A DNA stretch of 64,000 nucleotides, taken from Cinclus cinclus. Lineage: Eukaryota; Chordata; Aves; Passeriformes; Cinclidae. This document shows, one piece after another, positions 1-14,300 of the stretch (the stretch's first letter is position 1; each line of letters starts with the position of its first letter). Both the position numbers and the translations under genes were made by a program. The DNA lies in assembly GCF_963662255.1 (NCBI RefSeq), contig NC_085047.1:52636006-52700005 (forward strand), in the 5' to 3' direction. The notes under the pieces are model-generated. The model was not told where the DNA came from. It saw nothing but the letters and a program-made list of their open reading frames with translations, and did no database searches.

Positions 1-3000
1 ATAGGGATGTGTCCCAAGCAGATATCTGGTGCAAAAATGGGAGAATAGCCTGTGGAAAAGACCTGCCTGAAAGGAGGAGTGATTCCTTTCTCCTGTCTCC
101 ATCCTGATACACAGGCTTCAACTCATGCAGGCTTGTGAGGAATGTAAAACAATGGGGAAGGAAGTGAATTTAGCCCCAAAATAAGCAAAACTTAGGCTAG
201 GAGTAAGGAAGTACTGGTAAAAGAGAGCAGATGTGGGGCCAAAGTGGTATTGCTGTTCATCTAAACTGTTTCCCACGTTATTTAAAATCCGCTAATTTTT
301 TTCCTGTCTCTGTCCTCTGTCTCTCTCTAATTGCTTCCAGTTGGGTATGTCCAGGACACACTTCTTCCCAGGTGTGCTCCTACAGCTTCACACACTCATG
401 TTCCTTTCTGTGAGTCTTGATAGCAGTGGGTCTGGCCCCTGCAAGGTTCAAGGTCAAGTGCAGCCCCCCGGGGGAAAGCATCAGTGTCTGGCTCCACCCT
501 GGCCCTCATCCAGTCCAGATTGTCTGTGCTGATCCTACCACTCTCTCCATGCACACAGACAACCATTTCAAATAGGAAAAATGCTATCCAAAACAGCTAG
601 CATCAGTCTGGGAGAAAGCAGCATGGGGTGATGGCTACTGCAAGGGTGTCCAGGAATCTCAGTGTGCTGGGAGCACAACTTCAACACCCCAGAGCGTGGA
701 GATTCTCCAAAGAGAAATGCAAACATACCTGCATATGTCTTTCCTTTCCAATATAAAAGAGAAGGAAAGGTACCAGTAAGATTCAGAGACTAATCCTATG
801 GATGGAAACAGATGTTCAGTAGCAGTTGTAATTGCCACATAAAGGTGGTACAATTTCACCTCCCACATGTCACAAAAAAGGAAATTATGTGTTTTCCCAA
901 CTACTGCTTTCTTCCTCATATCCACTATTTCATTTGACCTCAGCATGACGTGTGTTTTCTTATACTGGGCTTACACTTAGGAACATTTTTCTTTATGTAA
1001 AATTAATGTATGTATTTTTACTGTTGGTGGCATTAATATCTTCTTTGTGGTGTCCTTGTATTTGCTCAAAGGACAAAGAGTTGAATGTCACTCTTCTTCA
1101 GTGTGTAAAGTATCCAATTTTTCTTAAAATTCACAAAATTGCTATTCCCTATAACCAACTGCAGCATTTGACATAATTTTTTAATGATTATTTCTAATTA
1201 AATAGCTTGGAAGAAGCCAGATAGAATGATTTGGATAGGGATTAGAACAGTATAAGTAACAGAAAAATCATCACAAAATGTCACCAGGGAGATTGTGCTG
1301 GTTTTTTCTGAAGGCTTTTATCACTGTCACATCCGAGCAGTGTTTTTATATTTAATGGCCAAAGAAAAGAATCTTCTCCTTCAAGGTGCAGTATCTGTAT
1401 TGCATAAGACTTTCTAAAAGCACAGGAGATGGTCAGCCAGCCATCAAGGTTATATCAGGGAACCCTGCCCAAAGAAATATGGTCTGCATAAAGCTTAAAA
1501 GCTGGGGATGTGACAGCCTTCTGGTGAGGGTGAATTTCAGCAGGAAAAAAACCTGTCACCTCCCAGCAGCTGCAACATGATTCGTCCTGGCTGGGGTAGC
1601 CAGACCCCTCTTGGCAGCTCCAGTCACTGCCATGGAACATGACAGTTCTTCCTTTCAGGGATACAAGAAGTGACTAAAACTTGGCAATTTTGCTTCTGAA
1701 AACCAGAAAACGTCAACAGTTCAGATGGTAACAAAAACTTGACTTGGGGAACCAGAAGGAGAGATTATAGTATTTTCATTCCTTTTTTTAATATTACTTA
1801 CCTGTTTTGCTTGCAAAGACGTGGGCTCTTGCTTTTAATCAGAATTAAGAGTGTGAAAGTTTTAGCACACTCCCTCCTGGGATGGTCACTGCTCTGAAAT
1901 AATAATAAAGAGATTTTAGCATCAGGCAGAAGAAAAAATGCAGGGAAGAATCATCTGCAAGTGCAATTAGTGCCTATGAAATATCTAATATCTAATATAT
2001 AATATTAGTGCCTTTTGTTTCTTTGTTTCCGTAGCTCTTCTGTGGGCAGTGCATGTGGATGAAGAGCTGCATCGGGTTAGGGTCATGCTTGGACCAGGAA
2101 GGAGAATGAGAGCCTCAGGCACCACTAAAAGGCTCCTTGGACAAATCATGGCAGGAAACAAAAATGAAAATTGCATAGCATCCAGCACTGAACACTGCAG
2201 AAGTCAAGCAGTTTTGTTTTTCTTATCGCTGGAAAACAGCACCTGCAGGTCAGCACAGCTGGCAAATGGCAAACCAGTTTGGTGTTCAGCTGAGGAGGAA
2301 CCAAAAGGGAAAAGCGATAAAAGTCGCTAGTTAAGGCAGAACTTTGTAAAAGAACACTCTCTGGGATTTTCAAGCACAAACATCTCCTGACTCCTGCACA
2401 ACTGCAGAATAAGGGACCAGAAGACAAACATTCTCAAGGAAGGCAGGCACAGAAATTACTCATTTCTCAGGTACAAGGAGGGCAGCAGCTTCACCACTGT
2501 GCACTGAGCAGTCACAGACTCATTCCAGTTCATTAAGAATAAGTACCTTCCACCAGCAAAACACAAGCACCCCAATTATTTACCTACCTTGATTTCTTCA
2601 GCTTCTATTATTCCTTTTCTCAAGGAATGGTTCATACTTCACTTATTTTCCTTCATTTTTAGGAAGCCTCCTATCTGTTTTGTTAACTGCACTTCAATTT
2701 TTACACATGTAAGGAGCCATAAATACTTGCTCTATTGCAAAGTCATGGGAAAAAATCCTCGTATCTTCAAAGAGTCCTAGAAGCAAATACTGAAATATGA
2801 AATGCAGAAACATAAACACAGGTTACCATGTCTCCCTCCAAATATGAAAACATGGTGTAAAAAAAGGGAGACTAAAAGCTTTGATGTGGGAACTTTGAAA
2901 CTCTTATCTAGTCATTCTGGAATTTCGTTCATTTAGGGAAAATGAACAAATGAACTAAGAAACAAACAAAAATGGCAACAGCCTAAGTGCTTAAGGACAT

Positions 3001-5828
3001 AAACTATTGACTCAAATTATTTGGGGCCACTAACATTTTCTCTGAAAGTCTCTACAAATCATGACTTTCTTTATGCCATAGAAGACTACTCCTCTGTTTC
3101 TGGAAAGCAGAAGAGCAGGACAGTAAAACAAAGAAAGCTATTTCAAGGGAGTTGACAACTGAACTGGAGAAATTTTGTTATAAATGTGTCTCCATAGACT
3201 TTCTGGTAACAAGAGGCAAAATGCTTTCAGGATAAAATACACACAGAAAAAAGTCTGAGAGAATGGATTGGAAAATTATTGTCCTTCTACATCTTTTTAA
3301 GCAACTTATAAATACTTGTATGAGTCCTGTCCTGTTCAAGCCTACAAGTTCTGCTAGAGCATGAAATTAATACTAGGAAAGAAGATAAATCCCCTGTGCA
3401 TGTTACTTAAAAAACATCAATGCATAGATACAAAATATTGATTTAACATTACAATAATCTAATGTTATAATAACCTAAGTCAATATCTACCAACTTCACC
3501 AGGTTTTTAGGATAGTTTCCATAGTCTTTCTAAAATGTGTCAAAATTTTGACTTTGTGTGTTTCACTGAAACTTTTCTATGTAAGAAACAATCTAGATAG
3601 GTGTGTATTTAACATTTTTTGGGTTTTTTTCCCTATTGTTCTTCCTGGTTATGATAAGGACATTGGAGTTCATCCATACTAGGAAGGAAGCTCTAAGGCC
3701 TTTTGGCTGTGCTTATTCAGCTGTAAGCAGGTTCAATATTGACTGAGCAATGCTTAATGGCTTTCCAGCTATGTACATGTAGGAGCAAAATTCTAGTTTT
3801 CAGCATATATCAGATATATATATATAGATGAGGAGAGTAGCAAATAGTTACACAACCCTAAAGAAAAGAAAGAAAGCTATAGACATATGTATAAAATGGG
3901 ATTTCTCTTGGCCACCTCGAGTTGCAAAGGGTATCAGCAGGCTTTTTTCTCATTTAACTGAGCTTTTTAAGAGGTTGTTTCTAATTAAAGAAAAATGTCT
4001 GGGCTTTCTCAAGTTAGAAGAGACAATCAAGTGCCTCCAAAGCCTGGTTTGTTTGTTTGTTTAGCCAAGGGTGGGAGGACCTGAAGAGCCTTTCTCCAGC
4101 AGTATCACTGAAGCAGCCCCATGGCCTATGGATGACTAAAGGTAAGAGAAACCCTCACTCACAGTGCTGCACCAGCTCCTTTCTGTCCACATCTGCCCTG
4201 TTCTCTGAAATGTATAATTTAATCCGAGAGTGCAAAAGGACACTTATTGTGGAAGGCAACAGGAGCATCTTGACCTTCTTCCACAAATAAATGCCGGTAG
4301 GTGAATGGCAACTACTCTACTCCTGTGTGCTCTAAATCTTTCCACCCATTTTTACATTTGCTAATTAGATAATCGGCAGCTGATTAAGTGCACTTATTGC
4401 ACCAGCTCTTCCCCGTTCTTCCCACACAGCATCCTTTGTCTTGTGCTAGATATTAGGAACTGTGTGATTCCTACAAAAATAAACATGATCTCTATTCATA
4501 CTCAGGGACTTCCAAGGGTGTTTTATCTAAGAAAAAAACCCTGTGAAACAGGTTGTAAAGAAAAAAATGTTAGGATTTTAACTAAAGCCCAGACCACTTT
4601 GCCTGTCTGCCTCAGACTCGACTGAGATTATGGAAGCCAGTTATCACCTTTGTTTCTGCAATGCTTCAGGTTTTGGCTTTTAACTCTGAATTTACCACAA
4701 AACCCCAGGAGGTAAAAGTAGCACTCTTGATCACTGACATTTGAAACAATACTTTCAGAAAGGAAACCTTAGGCAGCAGCTTATCATCCCTTCTCAATCT
4801 GCAACTTTCTTGACTTAGCAGGGAAATACAGCGTTCGTATTTTAAAGGTTTTGTATTTGGGAAAATGCCCAAGAATCACTCCAGGCACATATTCTTTTAC
4901 AACATAAATGATGTAACTTAAATATATATTTCTCTTCTGTCATGTATTCTACAGTGCATTTGGGGAACCTCATTTGTCTGATTAAACATAGACTGATTTA
5001 TATTTTGGCATTTCTACCAATAAAAGATTGTTTGGATCTTAGTGAATTCACAAGTATGTAATGCACCACCCCAACTCCCAAAGGACCGTATTGTTCAGGT
5101 TAAGCACATCCTGTCCTAACACGTATGGTTTTATCACCTTTTATCAGGTGAGAACCTGATTAGCAAAACGACTCAAGCAAAGGGAACAGAATTCTTCTCT
5201 GTTAAAAAAGCCTTTCTCCTACTTCTGTTATGCAGTGTATTCCTAACCCACCCAGTGTCAGGGATCTGGGTCCCTTCTTCACACACTTTTGCAGCTACAA
5301 CCAGCTGCCTAGGGACAGGAGGCCAGAGCAGACCCTATTTGCTCATAAACTTATTACTACTCAGGGCTAATTTCTTCTTTGTTCTTCAGTTACAGATGTT
5401 GGCTCCCAACATTTTGAAATACCTGTGCATTTGTGATCTCTCACTCTCTTTGATATTTAATTGTAGATATGGATAGTTAAAAGAGAAAACCCAGCGCAGC
5501 GGCCATGAAAGTACTTATTTATGTGGTGAGCTCTTCCAATTACATTTTTCCTTTTTTTTTTTTTTTGCATATTCTATACACAAAGTTGGGTTGAACATAA
5601 ACAGCCTCATTGCCTCTCCTTTAATCTCCAATTTCAACACCAGATGTAAGTCTAGATGCATATGTAGAAAGACATTTCTGCCTAGAAATAGACAGAATGA
5701 CAATTTATTTGTCTTCTGCATTGTCTTATGGACTTTGTGTTGGGATGCAAGGATTGTTCTCTGGCTGAACAGCATCATCTGAGCCAACATTCAGGAAATA
5801 ATTCAAAATTGCTTACTTTTTCATAATA
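1..5828. other. Intergenic DNA, no supported gene
   Basis: Moderately AT-rich, non-repetitive sequence. The open frames are short (up to about 95 codons) and resemble no family I recognise. They overlap one another on both strands, as expected by chance. The only exon-like module is a 77-nt stretch at 4065-4141, treated as a finding. A short T/A-rich run lies near 5555-5567. I see no tRNA, rRNA or recognisable transposon. Confidence 0.6.
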
Positions 5829-5963
5829 GACACATAGACTGGTTTGGGTTGGAAGACACCTTAAGGATCAACTTGTTCCAGCCCCCCTGCCATGGGCAGG
5901 GATGACACCCACTAGAACAGGTTGCTCCAAGCCCCATCCAACTTGGCCTTGAACACACAGTTA
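5829..5963 (-). mobile_element. CR1 LINE 3' fragment
   Basis: The stretch reads as the reverse complement of the 3' end of a chicken-repeat-1 (CR1) non-LTR retrotransposon. The diagnostic words TGGTTTGGGTTGGAAG, CCTGCCATGGGCAGGGA, AACAGGTTGCTCCAAGCCCC and CCAACTTGGCCTTGAACAC occur in the usual order. Only about 135 bp remain, a 5'-truncated copy as is typical of CR1 target-primed integration. It breaks off into unrelated sequence after about 5963. It is non-functional and contains no complete reading frame. Confidence 0.9.
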
Positions 5964-7454
5964 CCGTGGTTCATCATAATTGGGCTACTACCTGCTAGTG
6001 AGCTGTGTGTCTCCATAAAGCATAACATCCAGTGAATTTGTTGTGAATTCTCATTCACCAGTTCATCTCTTTGTCTTCCAATAACTGTATGGTGAAGAAA
6101 GATAAGTTTCTACCCTGCATTTCATGAGGTGCATTCATTTCTCTGCACTGATTGACATAAAAATGCTACAGGTAAACTGAGGACCATGCTCATCCTCTGA
6201 CAACAGCACCTGCCTTTGTCAGGATAACTGGTCTGTCATGGCCTGTGTATAAACTAATTTTAAAAAAATACCCTAATAGTCTGCACAAAAGCTTGTATTA
6301 TATATATTGGTATTTGAGCACACCTTATTGACTAGAAACTTTGTCAGGGAAAAAAAAAAATATTGTTCCTGATTATTAGGTGATAGGTGAAATTTGACAC
6401 CTGGAAAACAACTTTTGTTGACACTTTCTTTTTCCAGTAGGACTCACATAAAAAGACTGTGCCCCAACGGATAAAAAAATAAAGCAGGCATAAAGTAGTT
6501 TTGATTTTATAAATATATCTCGAGGAAGGAACTGCTTCTTTGTTAGGACAATAACTTTTATCCCTGAATCAGAAACCAAATAATGTATACCACGATCTTC
6601 TTAGGCTGCAATGTATCACATATCAATCCATGAGCTATTTAATTAGTGTAGCAGTTACCACCTTGTGTGAGTCCTTTAGTGCACATCAGGATACCCTGTT
6701 GTGTTAGCTAACCACTGTTTGGTTTACATTTACGTCACATTGCTGTTATGTCACCTCTGCTGCCTTTCAGGGAATGTCAGGAGAAACAACCAAACTCTTC
6801 TGTTTTACCAGTTGCCACCGATTAAGTTACTTCAGCACCTTAGTCTAAACATGTTCTGGCTTTAAACACATCAGCACATCAGAGGGTTTGTTACTCTGTT
6901 ATCTAACAAACAGAAAGAAGCTCCCTTTTTCTTTTCTAATCCTGAAGGTAAAATTATTCACATTCCAATCTCTTCTATTACAACTAATAAAATCCCATTT
7001 CAGAAATTAATCCCTATTAACTTACAGTACAAAAATCACTGAAATCTAAATGGAGAGGAAATCGATCCTGTATCTTAATGGATAATAGGGAAAGACAAGG
7101 CAATTCATTCACCTTAAATGTTTTTCTCCTCTTGTTAAAAATGGCAATAATACACAGAAACATTGCTTTTGGGGAGGGAATGATGACAAATTCATTTAAA
7201 TGCAGGTTTTGGTGTCTGTTTCAAGACTTAGAATTTTAGTAGAATTATAGAAACAACAAGCAGAAGCGCTAGCATCCCACCAAACTGAGAATCAGCCACC
7301 CTTGGACCATACTAGAGAAATGTTTGTTTAAATTTCTTTAAAGTGTGTCAAATAAGAAAGATTTTCATCCATTCCTGGGCCACAGAAAGGATGCCAAGCG
7401 CAAGATTTGTTTAAATATTACTAGGTGGAGTCCATCTGACTTTAGGGATAAGTT
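5964..7454. other. Intergenic DNA, nothing recognisable
   Basis: AT-rich unique-looking sequence between two CR1 fragments. It has no ORF with family resemblance, no microsatellite longer than a short A-run near 6351, and no RNA gene that I can see. Confidence 0.5.
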
Positions 7455-7507
7455 TTAGTATTAGGTTGGCTCATCTTACAGGTCTCTTCTAACTTAAATG
7501 ATTCTAA
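7455..7507 (+). mobile_element. CR1 LINE, extreme 3' end remnant
   Basis: About 50 bp match the end of the CR1 3' UTR on the + strand: AGGTTGG, then ATCTTACAGGTCTCTTC and TAACTTAAATGATTCTA, which is the usual lead-in to the terminal octamer repeat. Upstream sequence is too diverged for me to assign to CR1, so the true left edge may lie further left. This is either a very short or an old, eroded copy. Confidence 0.6.
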
Positions 7508-9914
7508 GCACGGGACAAATGTCACTCCTCAGTCATCTCATGCAAAACATGCACAGACTGTTCAGTACACGGGGTAAATTACCTAACCATGAACCTCCTT
7601 TCAGGATTATTTGTATTCATCCTAGGCTCTGGTGGGGAAAGCAGCTAGCAGCTGACTAGTGTAATTGCTGGGTTTTCATGTGATAAGGTATGAGACACAT
7701 GTTCTGCTGTGGCTGATGAAGCACAGCAGAACTGCACCAATGCAAGGTACAGTCAGTATGATGGTCTTTGAAAGCTTGTCAGCAACTGACTTAAAAACAT
7801 CAAGTCAAGGCAGGCGTGGGAGAGATCTGCAGCAGTGAAATTAAATGTTTCAAGTGCCATAAACAAAGGGCATATAAATAGGAGCAATTATTTTGGAAAA
7901 AGTGAGGACATGGGTTCTGCAAGCACAATTCCCTTTAGGTAATGTATGGAGATTTAATGTTGATGTTGAATATCAATGAGTAATAATTGATTTGACTTAG
8001 TTATTCGAGAGATAAACCCACTCATTTTTGAGCTATGGAGTTGGTAAACCAGCTAATATGATTATCACCTTTGAGAGCTCCTATCTTCCAAACTGCATAA
8101 CAGAGATTGCAGCCTAATCCTGCTGCAATCCAACCTACACCACATACCTAACATAATCTTGCTGCCATGGACACTGAACAGCCAGGGAAAAATATTAGCT
8201 AGACAGAAATGCTTTGATAACTAATTGACTTAGTATAGTTCTGTGTTAACATACTGGTAAAATGACACCCAACCTATCAAGAGCCAAGAAAGACAGAGGA
8301 AGGATATGTGCTGCCTCTTCTTTTTCTAACGTGGCCACAGGACACCAGCAGTCAGAACTGGGCACAGTTAGCAAAAATAAGCTCTTGAAACCCATTTGGT
8401 CTTCCCAAACACTTCACTAAGCATGATGAAATAAGAAACAAAAGAGAAGGTGGTTGGCTCAGGGACGTCTTTTGTGACTCTTGTATCCAAGGAGCACAGA
8501 CAAAGAACAGGGACATGGAAGTGGCATGGAAGCTTGAATGAAGAGAATAGGCAAACAATAAATAATAGAAACGAGCAGTAACTGTAGCTCAGGTCCATAC
8601 AAATCTTTGCACAAACATTGGGAAAATGAAAGACTGGAAGAGGAATTTTCATGAGTTATATGAACTAGGATGAATGCAAAAGCCACAAAAGCAGGACAAG
8701 GCAAACAAGCAGCATCTTGCTTATGTCCATGAGTAGGTAAAACTGAAGATGCAGTGTGAATACTCTCTCAGGCTAATCAAAGCAGGACAGAAGAAGGTTT
8801 TTATTGAAATTTGGATGGGAAAAAAACTGTGAAAATAATAGAATGTATGTACTAATTAATCCTACAAGCAGGAAAGGGATGCTCTTTTTTGCATTTCACC
8901 AAACAACAGAACACAGTCTGCTCTGCCAATTGGCTTAAGAGGACTTCAAATCACTTGCAACTGAGCTTAGTGCTGGTTAAAGAAAATCCCTCATATGACA
9001 AAGCACACTCATATTTGTTTGGATAAGTTAAAGCAGGATTTAATTTAGGCAAATGCACAGAATTTCAACACACTTATAATCCAAAGTTTTAGAATTTTAG
9101 GAGGCTTGTAGGATTCATCTGCACCTCATGCTTAACTACTGGAACTGACAGAACTGACTTGGGTGATAATATGCCACATGTGATCTTTCCTTGCTGAAGT
9201 GTGAGAACAGTCTGGACAGAGAAAACCTTACCCTCTGCAGACAGGCTTGCTTTTTCACAGAAGTCTTAAGACGGTGTTGTAAGTGTTGGTTGAGGTAGAC
9301 TTGTTTTTCTGTACAAAAACAAGCAGCCTCACATTTTTCATATGGTAAAATAGGTCCAGGGGAGTTGATCTGTTGAAGTTAAATTGAACCAGAGAACATA
9401 TTTTACAGGAAAACTGAAAACAGTTAATCCATGAAATAGAACATGTTTCATATCTTTTCCTGTCCTCAGTCATCACAGAAAGTAGAAAGGCTGATCTGCA
9501 CCATCAGGTTTTTGTTGAAAAGATTTCTTATTATGAATGTGAAAGACTGGAAATGCGCAAGTCCCTGAAGCCTTCTGAGACTCAGAGCCAGTGACTGTGA
9601 CAAATAACACTTCCATCAAAGTGATAAGAGGGTGAAGAAACAAAACTTCTCCATTACCTGGGGGGAGGAAACCACCTACTAAAGAGATATATGTGGAGTT
9701 TTTTATAAAAAAAAAAAAAGGTGTGTGTTTGTATTATGTGCAGAATAATTTGAAATAGGAAATCAGCTTTTCACTAGTGCTCTGCATTGCAAACATAACT
9801 TCTGTAATAGAAATGCTGAGTCCCCATTTTAGGCAAATTGCATCTTTTTTTTTTTTTTTTAAGAAATGAAGTAATAGTAACATTTAAGGAAATGGAGAAG
9901 TATTTTTGTAATGT
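7508..9914. other. Intergenic DNA with a T16 tract
   Basis: No gene is supported. The - strand open frames around 8352-8704 overlap each other in different frames and resemble no known protein. A run of 16 T lies at 9845-9860, just upstream of the next CR1 fragment. Confidence 0.5.
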
Positions 9915-10091
9915 GGGACTGGAACAAATTTCTCAGAGAAGTTATGGATGCCCTGTCTCTGGAAACGTTCCAGGCCAGGCTGGACAGGCTTTGAATAACC
10001 TGGTCTAGTGGAAGGTCTCCTGTGGCAGGAGAGCTGGAATTAAATAATCTTTAAATTCCTTTCCAACGCAAGCCATTCTGTGATTCTATGA
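9915..10091 (+). mobile_element. CR1 LINE 3' fragment with octamer tail
   Basis: A 5'-truncated CR1 copy in + orientation. Recognisable blocks in order are: GGACTGGAACAAATT, GGATGCCCTGTCTCTGGAA, CCAGGCCAGGCTGGACAGG, AACCTGGTCTAGTGGAAGG, and the terminal ATTCTGTGATTCTATGA, which is the CR1 hallmark of ATTCTRTG repeats at the 3' end. About 177 bp remain. It is derived from the 3' end of the element and its coding potential is lost. Confidence 0.92.
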
Positions 10092-11303
10092 CTGAAGCCA
10101 TAGGCTGTTTGATACTAAATGGAACCATAAGCAAATACCTGATCAGGATATCCTCTTCATGCAGGACTACCAGCAATTAGTTATTTGGGAACAGGATTTT
10201 TGATAATGGAAAGATGGATGCAAGTTTCACTAAGCAGGATTAGATATTGGGATATGCATCTATAAGATTGGTTAAATTAGCTCTAGATGATGTAGAGAAA
10301 TGCAACACAAAAATATGCTTGGTGTTAGGGATAAAAAGAAAACTGTGGTATTATCAAATAAATAACACATAAGCAACAGGGGACTCTGGAATTTACTCTT
10401 CAGCCCTGCAGGTATTACTGTTTTACTAAAGGGAAAGTATCTTAGCAGCTGTTATTTTAGAAGATATGGGTCTTCTTTGTTATAATAGCCTTACTCCAGA
10501 TTTCATTTTCACTCTCTATATATGAGTCAGTTTGGGATGAACTATAATTATGCCTTTTCCAATTTCTGAAGTGCAGCCATTACACAAGGAGAACCCCACT
10601 GTGAAAATGAAGTTGACATTGTATATAAATAAGTAAGCTTTTGACATAATATATTAACCTACTAGCCTTAAAACTTTTTATATACAGTAGTATTTGATTA
10701 CAATGATGGTAAAATAGGCAATGCGAAAAGGAGGGAAAAAACCCAAACAAAATTAAATTGTATGTGATGTTGATTTAGAAACAAGTTTCTAATATTTGCA
10801 CAAAAATTAACTGTAGAGTTCTTCACACATCATAGTGCTCTGCACATGAAAACATTGAAGCTGCACCACCACTTGGACTTGTGAAAGTCTGTACATCTGC
10901 ACCATGGAGTTAGGGCAAAAAAGTTATCCAGTTATCCAGATATACAACTGAACTTTGCAATTTGAAGTCCTTAGGTTCTAGAGTAAATTTTAAAAGAACT
11001 GTAAATTCAAAGAATGATATGCACAGTTTATTGTGGTAACACCAACAGAAGGAGCAAGAGAATGGCAGAAGATTTTATTTCTAGTGAATTAAAACAATGA
11101 GACCTTGCATTTAGTCCTTAAATAAAGATATTCCACTTCTAATATCTATTTACTTGTATTTCTGAAATTTAATCCCAGGTAAGATTCTACATAAACCATG
11201 GTGCAAAACCACAGCTATACTTCATTGATTCCTGTCTTTTATGCTAAACTTTACACTACTGAAACTCATTAATAGTTTAACATTTTGATCGCAGTTCTTT
11301 GCA

Positions 11304-11328
11304 TGTAGAGGTCCAGCAGACCTCTACA
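11304..11328. repeat. Perfect hairpin, 10-bp arms, 5-nt loop
   Basis: The arm TGTAGAGGTC at 11304-11313 is matched by its exact reverse complement at 11319-11328, around the loop CAGCA. Outside it, GCAT (11301-11304) and ATGC (11331-11334) could add further pairing with a small bulge. It lies in intergenic DNA with no nearby gene, so no function can be assigned. Confidence 0.85.
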
Positions 11329-14300
11329 AGATGCAGCTTCCTGTAAAGGTTTGGGAGGCAGAGTTAGCACAAGGGCCTTTGAAAGTTTGCTAAAATCTGA
11401 TGTACTAGAAAGAAAAAAAAAAAAAGGTGACAAAAAGGTGTGTGAGATTTATGAGACTGTGAAAAAATATCTGATGAAAACAAATAAACAAAACCGATAG
11501 TTTAAGAAGTGAATTAATTCATAACAATGTGTAAATTATCTCTCCTGTTGGTAATATAGGGACCATTTTGCAGCTACTGAAAACCATTAAATGACAGTGA
11601 CATCAATTTTTTGTATTATCAAACCCTTTTTGTTGCTGAACTGGAAATTCTTTGCACCAGACAATTCCTACATGTACGTAGTTATAATCCTACTAGAAGC
11701 CCCATTATTTGACAGAGATATAGTCCTCTTCCAGCCAAAAAAAAATGGTCCTTTAATACTTATATTGGGAGTTATAGCAGCAATGTTTCTTGCACTACAA
11801 GAAGGCAAATTTCACAGATTACATGCCTGATTTCCTGTGGAAGTAGAGCTGACACAATCTCATCTGTCTCATCTGTGTATAATTTTCTGCCTCCCTATAC
11901 CTTTACAATATCGGCCAATTTCAGTGAAAAAAACCCTCAAAATTATGAAACCCCACTAATTTAATGCAAACTGGTGATGTGGGGAAGGGAACGGATTTGA
12001 ATCAGTGAATGGAGGAGGGAAAGCCTGCTCACTGACCCCAGGCACATTACCAGACACTGGACAATCCCCAGGACAAGAAACCACGGGGGTGAAGGTGACT
12101 GTTTCATTTTCTCATTCAAAACTGAACTAAAGCTTTAGGAAAGAGGCAGCCACTGGGCCAGTACCTGTCCTGTTGGGGCACAAAAATGCTGACACTTTAG
12201 ACCTCAGACTGGCAAATTACTAAAATGATGTTCTCACATGTTTCATATAAGCCACACCTTTGTAAAAAATGCATGCTGAGATTTTGCATTTACCATGTTG
12301 AGTCTAGTCTTTTTATCATCAGTTATAATGATCTGTAAAATTAAAGAATCCAAGCCATGCTGTTGATAAGGATTAGAAGAGGGAACAAAAAGTGTCTGAA
12401 GATAAAATAATCTGATTGTTGTATTCAAGATAAGGGAGAACATTAAAAAAAGGTCATGCTTAGAAGAGAGTTTCAGATTAGAAGATTTGTCAGAGCGTAC
12501 ACAAAAAACAAGTGGAACACTTGTCTGCTGCTCTGCACTGGGGCTACAGGGAATTCAGGGAACAAAATCTGCTGAAGGTCTGGAGAAAATCTTACACCAG
12601 TTGAAATTTTTGGCTCAATTTCCTCTGTCACCATTAAGAAGATGTACAAGATGCATTATGAAATCATTCTGGATTTCAGCAAATGTAGTCACTTTTCCAT
12701 ATTCAGTTGAATGAAAATAAGAGAGAGTCCATTTTGAGATTAAAAAGCAACTAGAGAACTCTGATAGTCAGCAGAAAATATGAAGGAATACAATTTCTTA
12801 CACATTAATATAGGTAAACATGAATCTGTTTCACCTAATTCAGTATTAAGAATACTTTAGCACTTCACACATTTTCATTTGTTTTGTGTATGCATGTACA
12901 TACAAACGGAGCTATGTAAAAAATTCTCAGTACGCAACCTCTTCCTGGTTGCAAATAATTAATTTCTGGATTGAAAAAAAAAAAAAAAACAAACACACAA
13001 AAAGAAAACCCACTACAATATATTAGTACAGGCTGGAATGGTATATTCATATATGGATATATATTTGTAATTATCTATAAAATGCTCTTTAAGCTCACTA
13101 CACAACTACAAACATGTATGATGTTATACCTGTGATGTATGTACACTGGAACCCAGAAATTCAAGCACTCATAAATCAGATGTTATTATACTAGCATGGA
13201 TAGCGTGGAAAGTCCCCCTTTGCTAATTCCTTTCTCAGATCTATCAGACTTTTCAGATTCATTTTGATTCTTACTTGAAGTTTTTCTTAACTACATGCAG
13301 GGAATGGCACCAACCATCCTACCCCAAGAACACTACTACTAACAGACTGGATTTTAGCCTAAGAGAAAACAAGGAAATGTACAAAACAGAGGGGTGAGGA
13401 AAATTGCCCATGCAGAAAAATGTTGCTTTTGCTCAAATAGATTGGGGAACAGTGAAAACAGACAATCTTTCACTTAAGTGCTACCCTATGGTACCACATA
13501 AAAACCTCAGCCTGATTCCCAGAGCTGCATGCTGAAAGAGAAAAAGATGAAGTGTGGATCAGTCAGTCTGCTATATAGCAGCAAGAACAGGAGCCAATGT
13601 CTACCTCTGTGTGTTAATTAGTAGAACATTGATTGCAGGCCCTGGGAAATGACAGAAGAAATAGCTTCTCTTTGAATTTATAAGCATTGTAAACTTGTGC
13701 CTGAAGACTATTTAATAACAAATTTCCTTCTATCAGATAACTAATAATTAAACACCTTAAAACAGGAAAATATTGAAATTTTAAGCACTAATATCTGATT
13801 TAACTGGGTTACTCTAAAGGTCTGTACATACTTTCAAATGAAAATACCTTGGTTTTCACAGCAGAAAAAAGAACACCATTGGGAAGAAAGGGAAAGGTTC
13901 ACTTTGGAATAGATGGATCACCCCTCTAGAAGGATTTAAAATTCAGTTCACCTAGATCAGGTCCCAAACAGTTGGAAGAAACATTTTCATATTTGTCCTC
14001 AATAGATTTCAGGTTGACTTTCAGCTGCCTGCAACCTGAGGTTGCCAGCAATTCTGACTGACCCCCAAATGTGAAGCACAATGTTAAACACCTGAGAGAT
14101 ACCCTCTGGTTTCTCTGGGCATTTCCTCATGTCTTGACACCACTCCAAGAATACTTTACCCAGAATGGCAACCCTCTGGCTGTGCTCCCTCTGCTCCAAG
14201 GGTTATAACTACTCTCCCTCCTCATGGCCAGCGTGTTTTTTTTTTCCTGGATGCCAAATATACCTGTACGGCTGATCTAATGGGGTAGGCTTGGTTCCTT

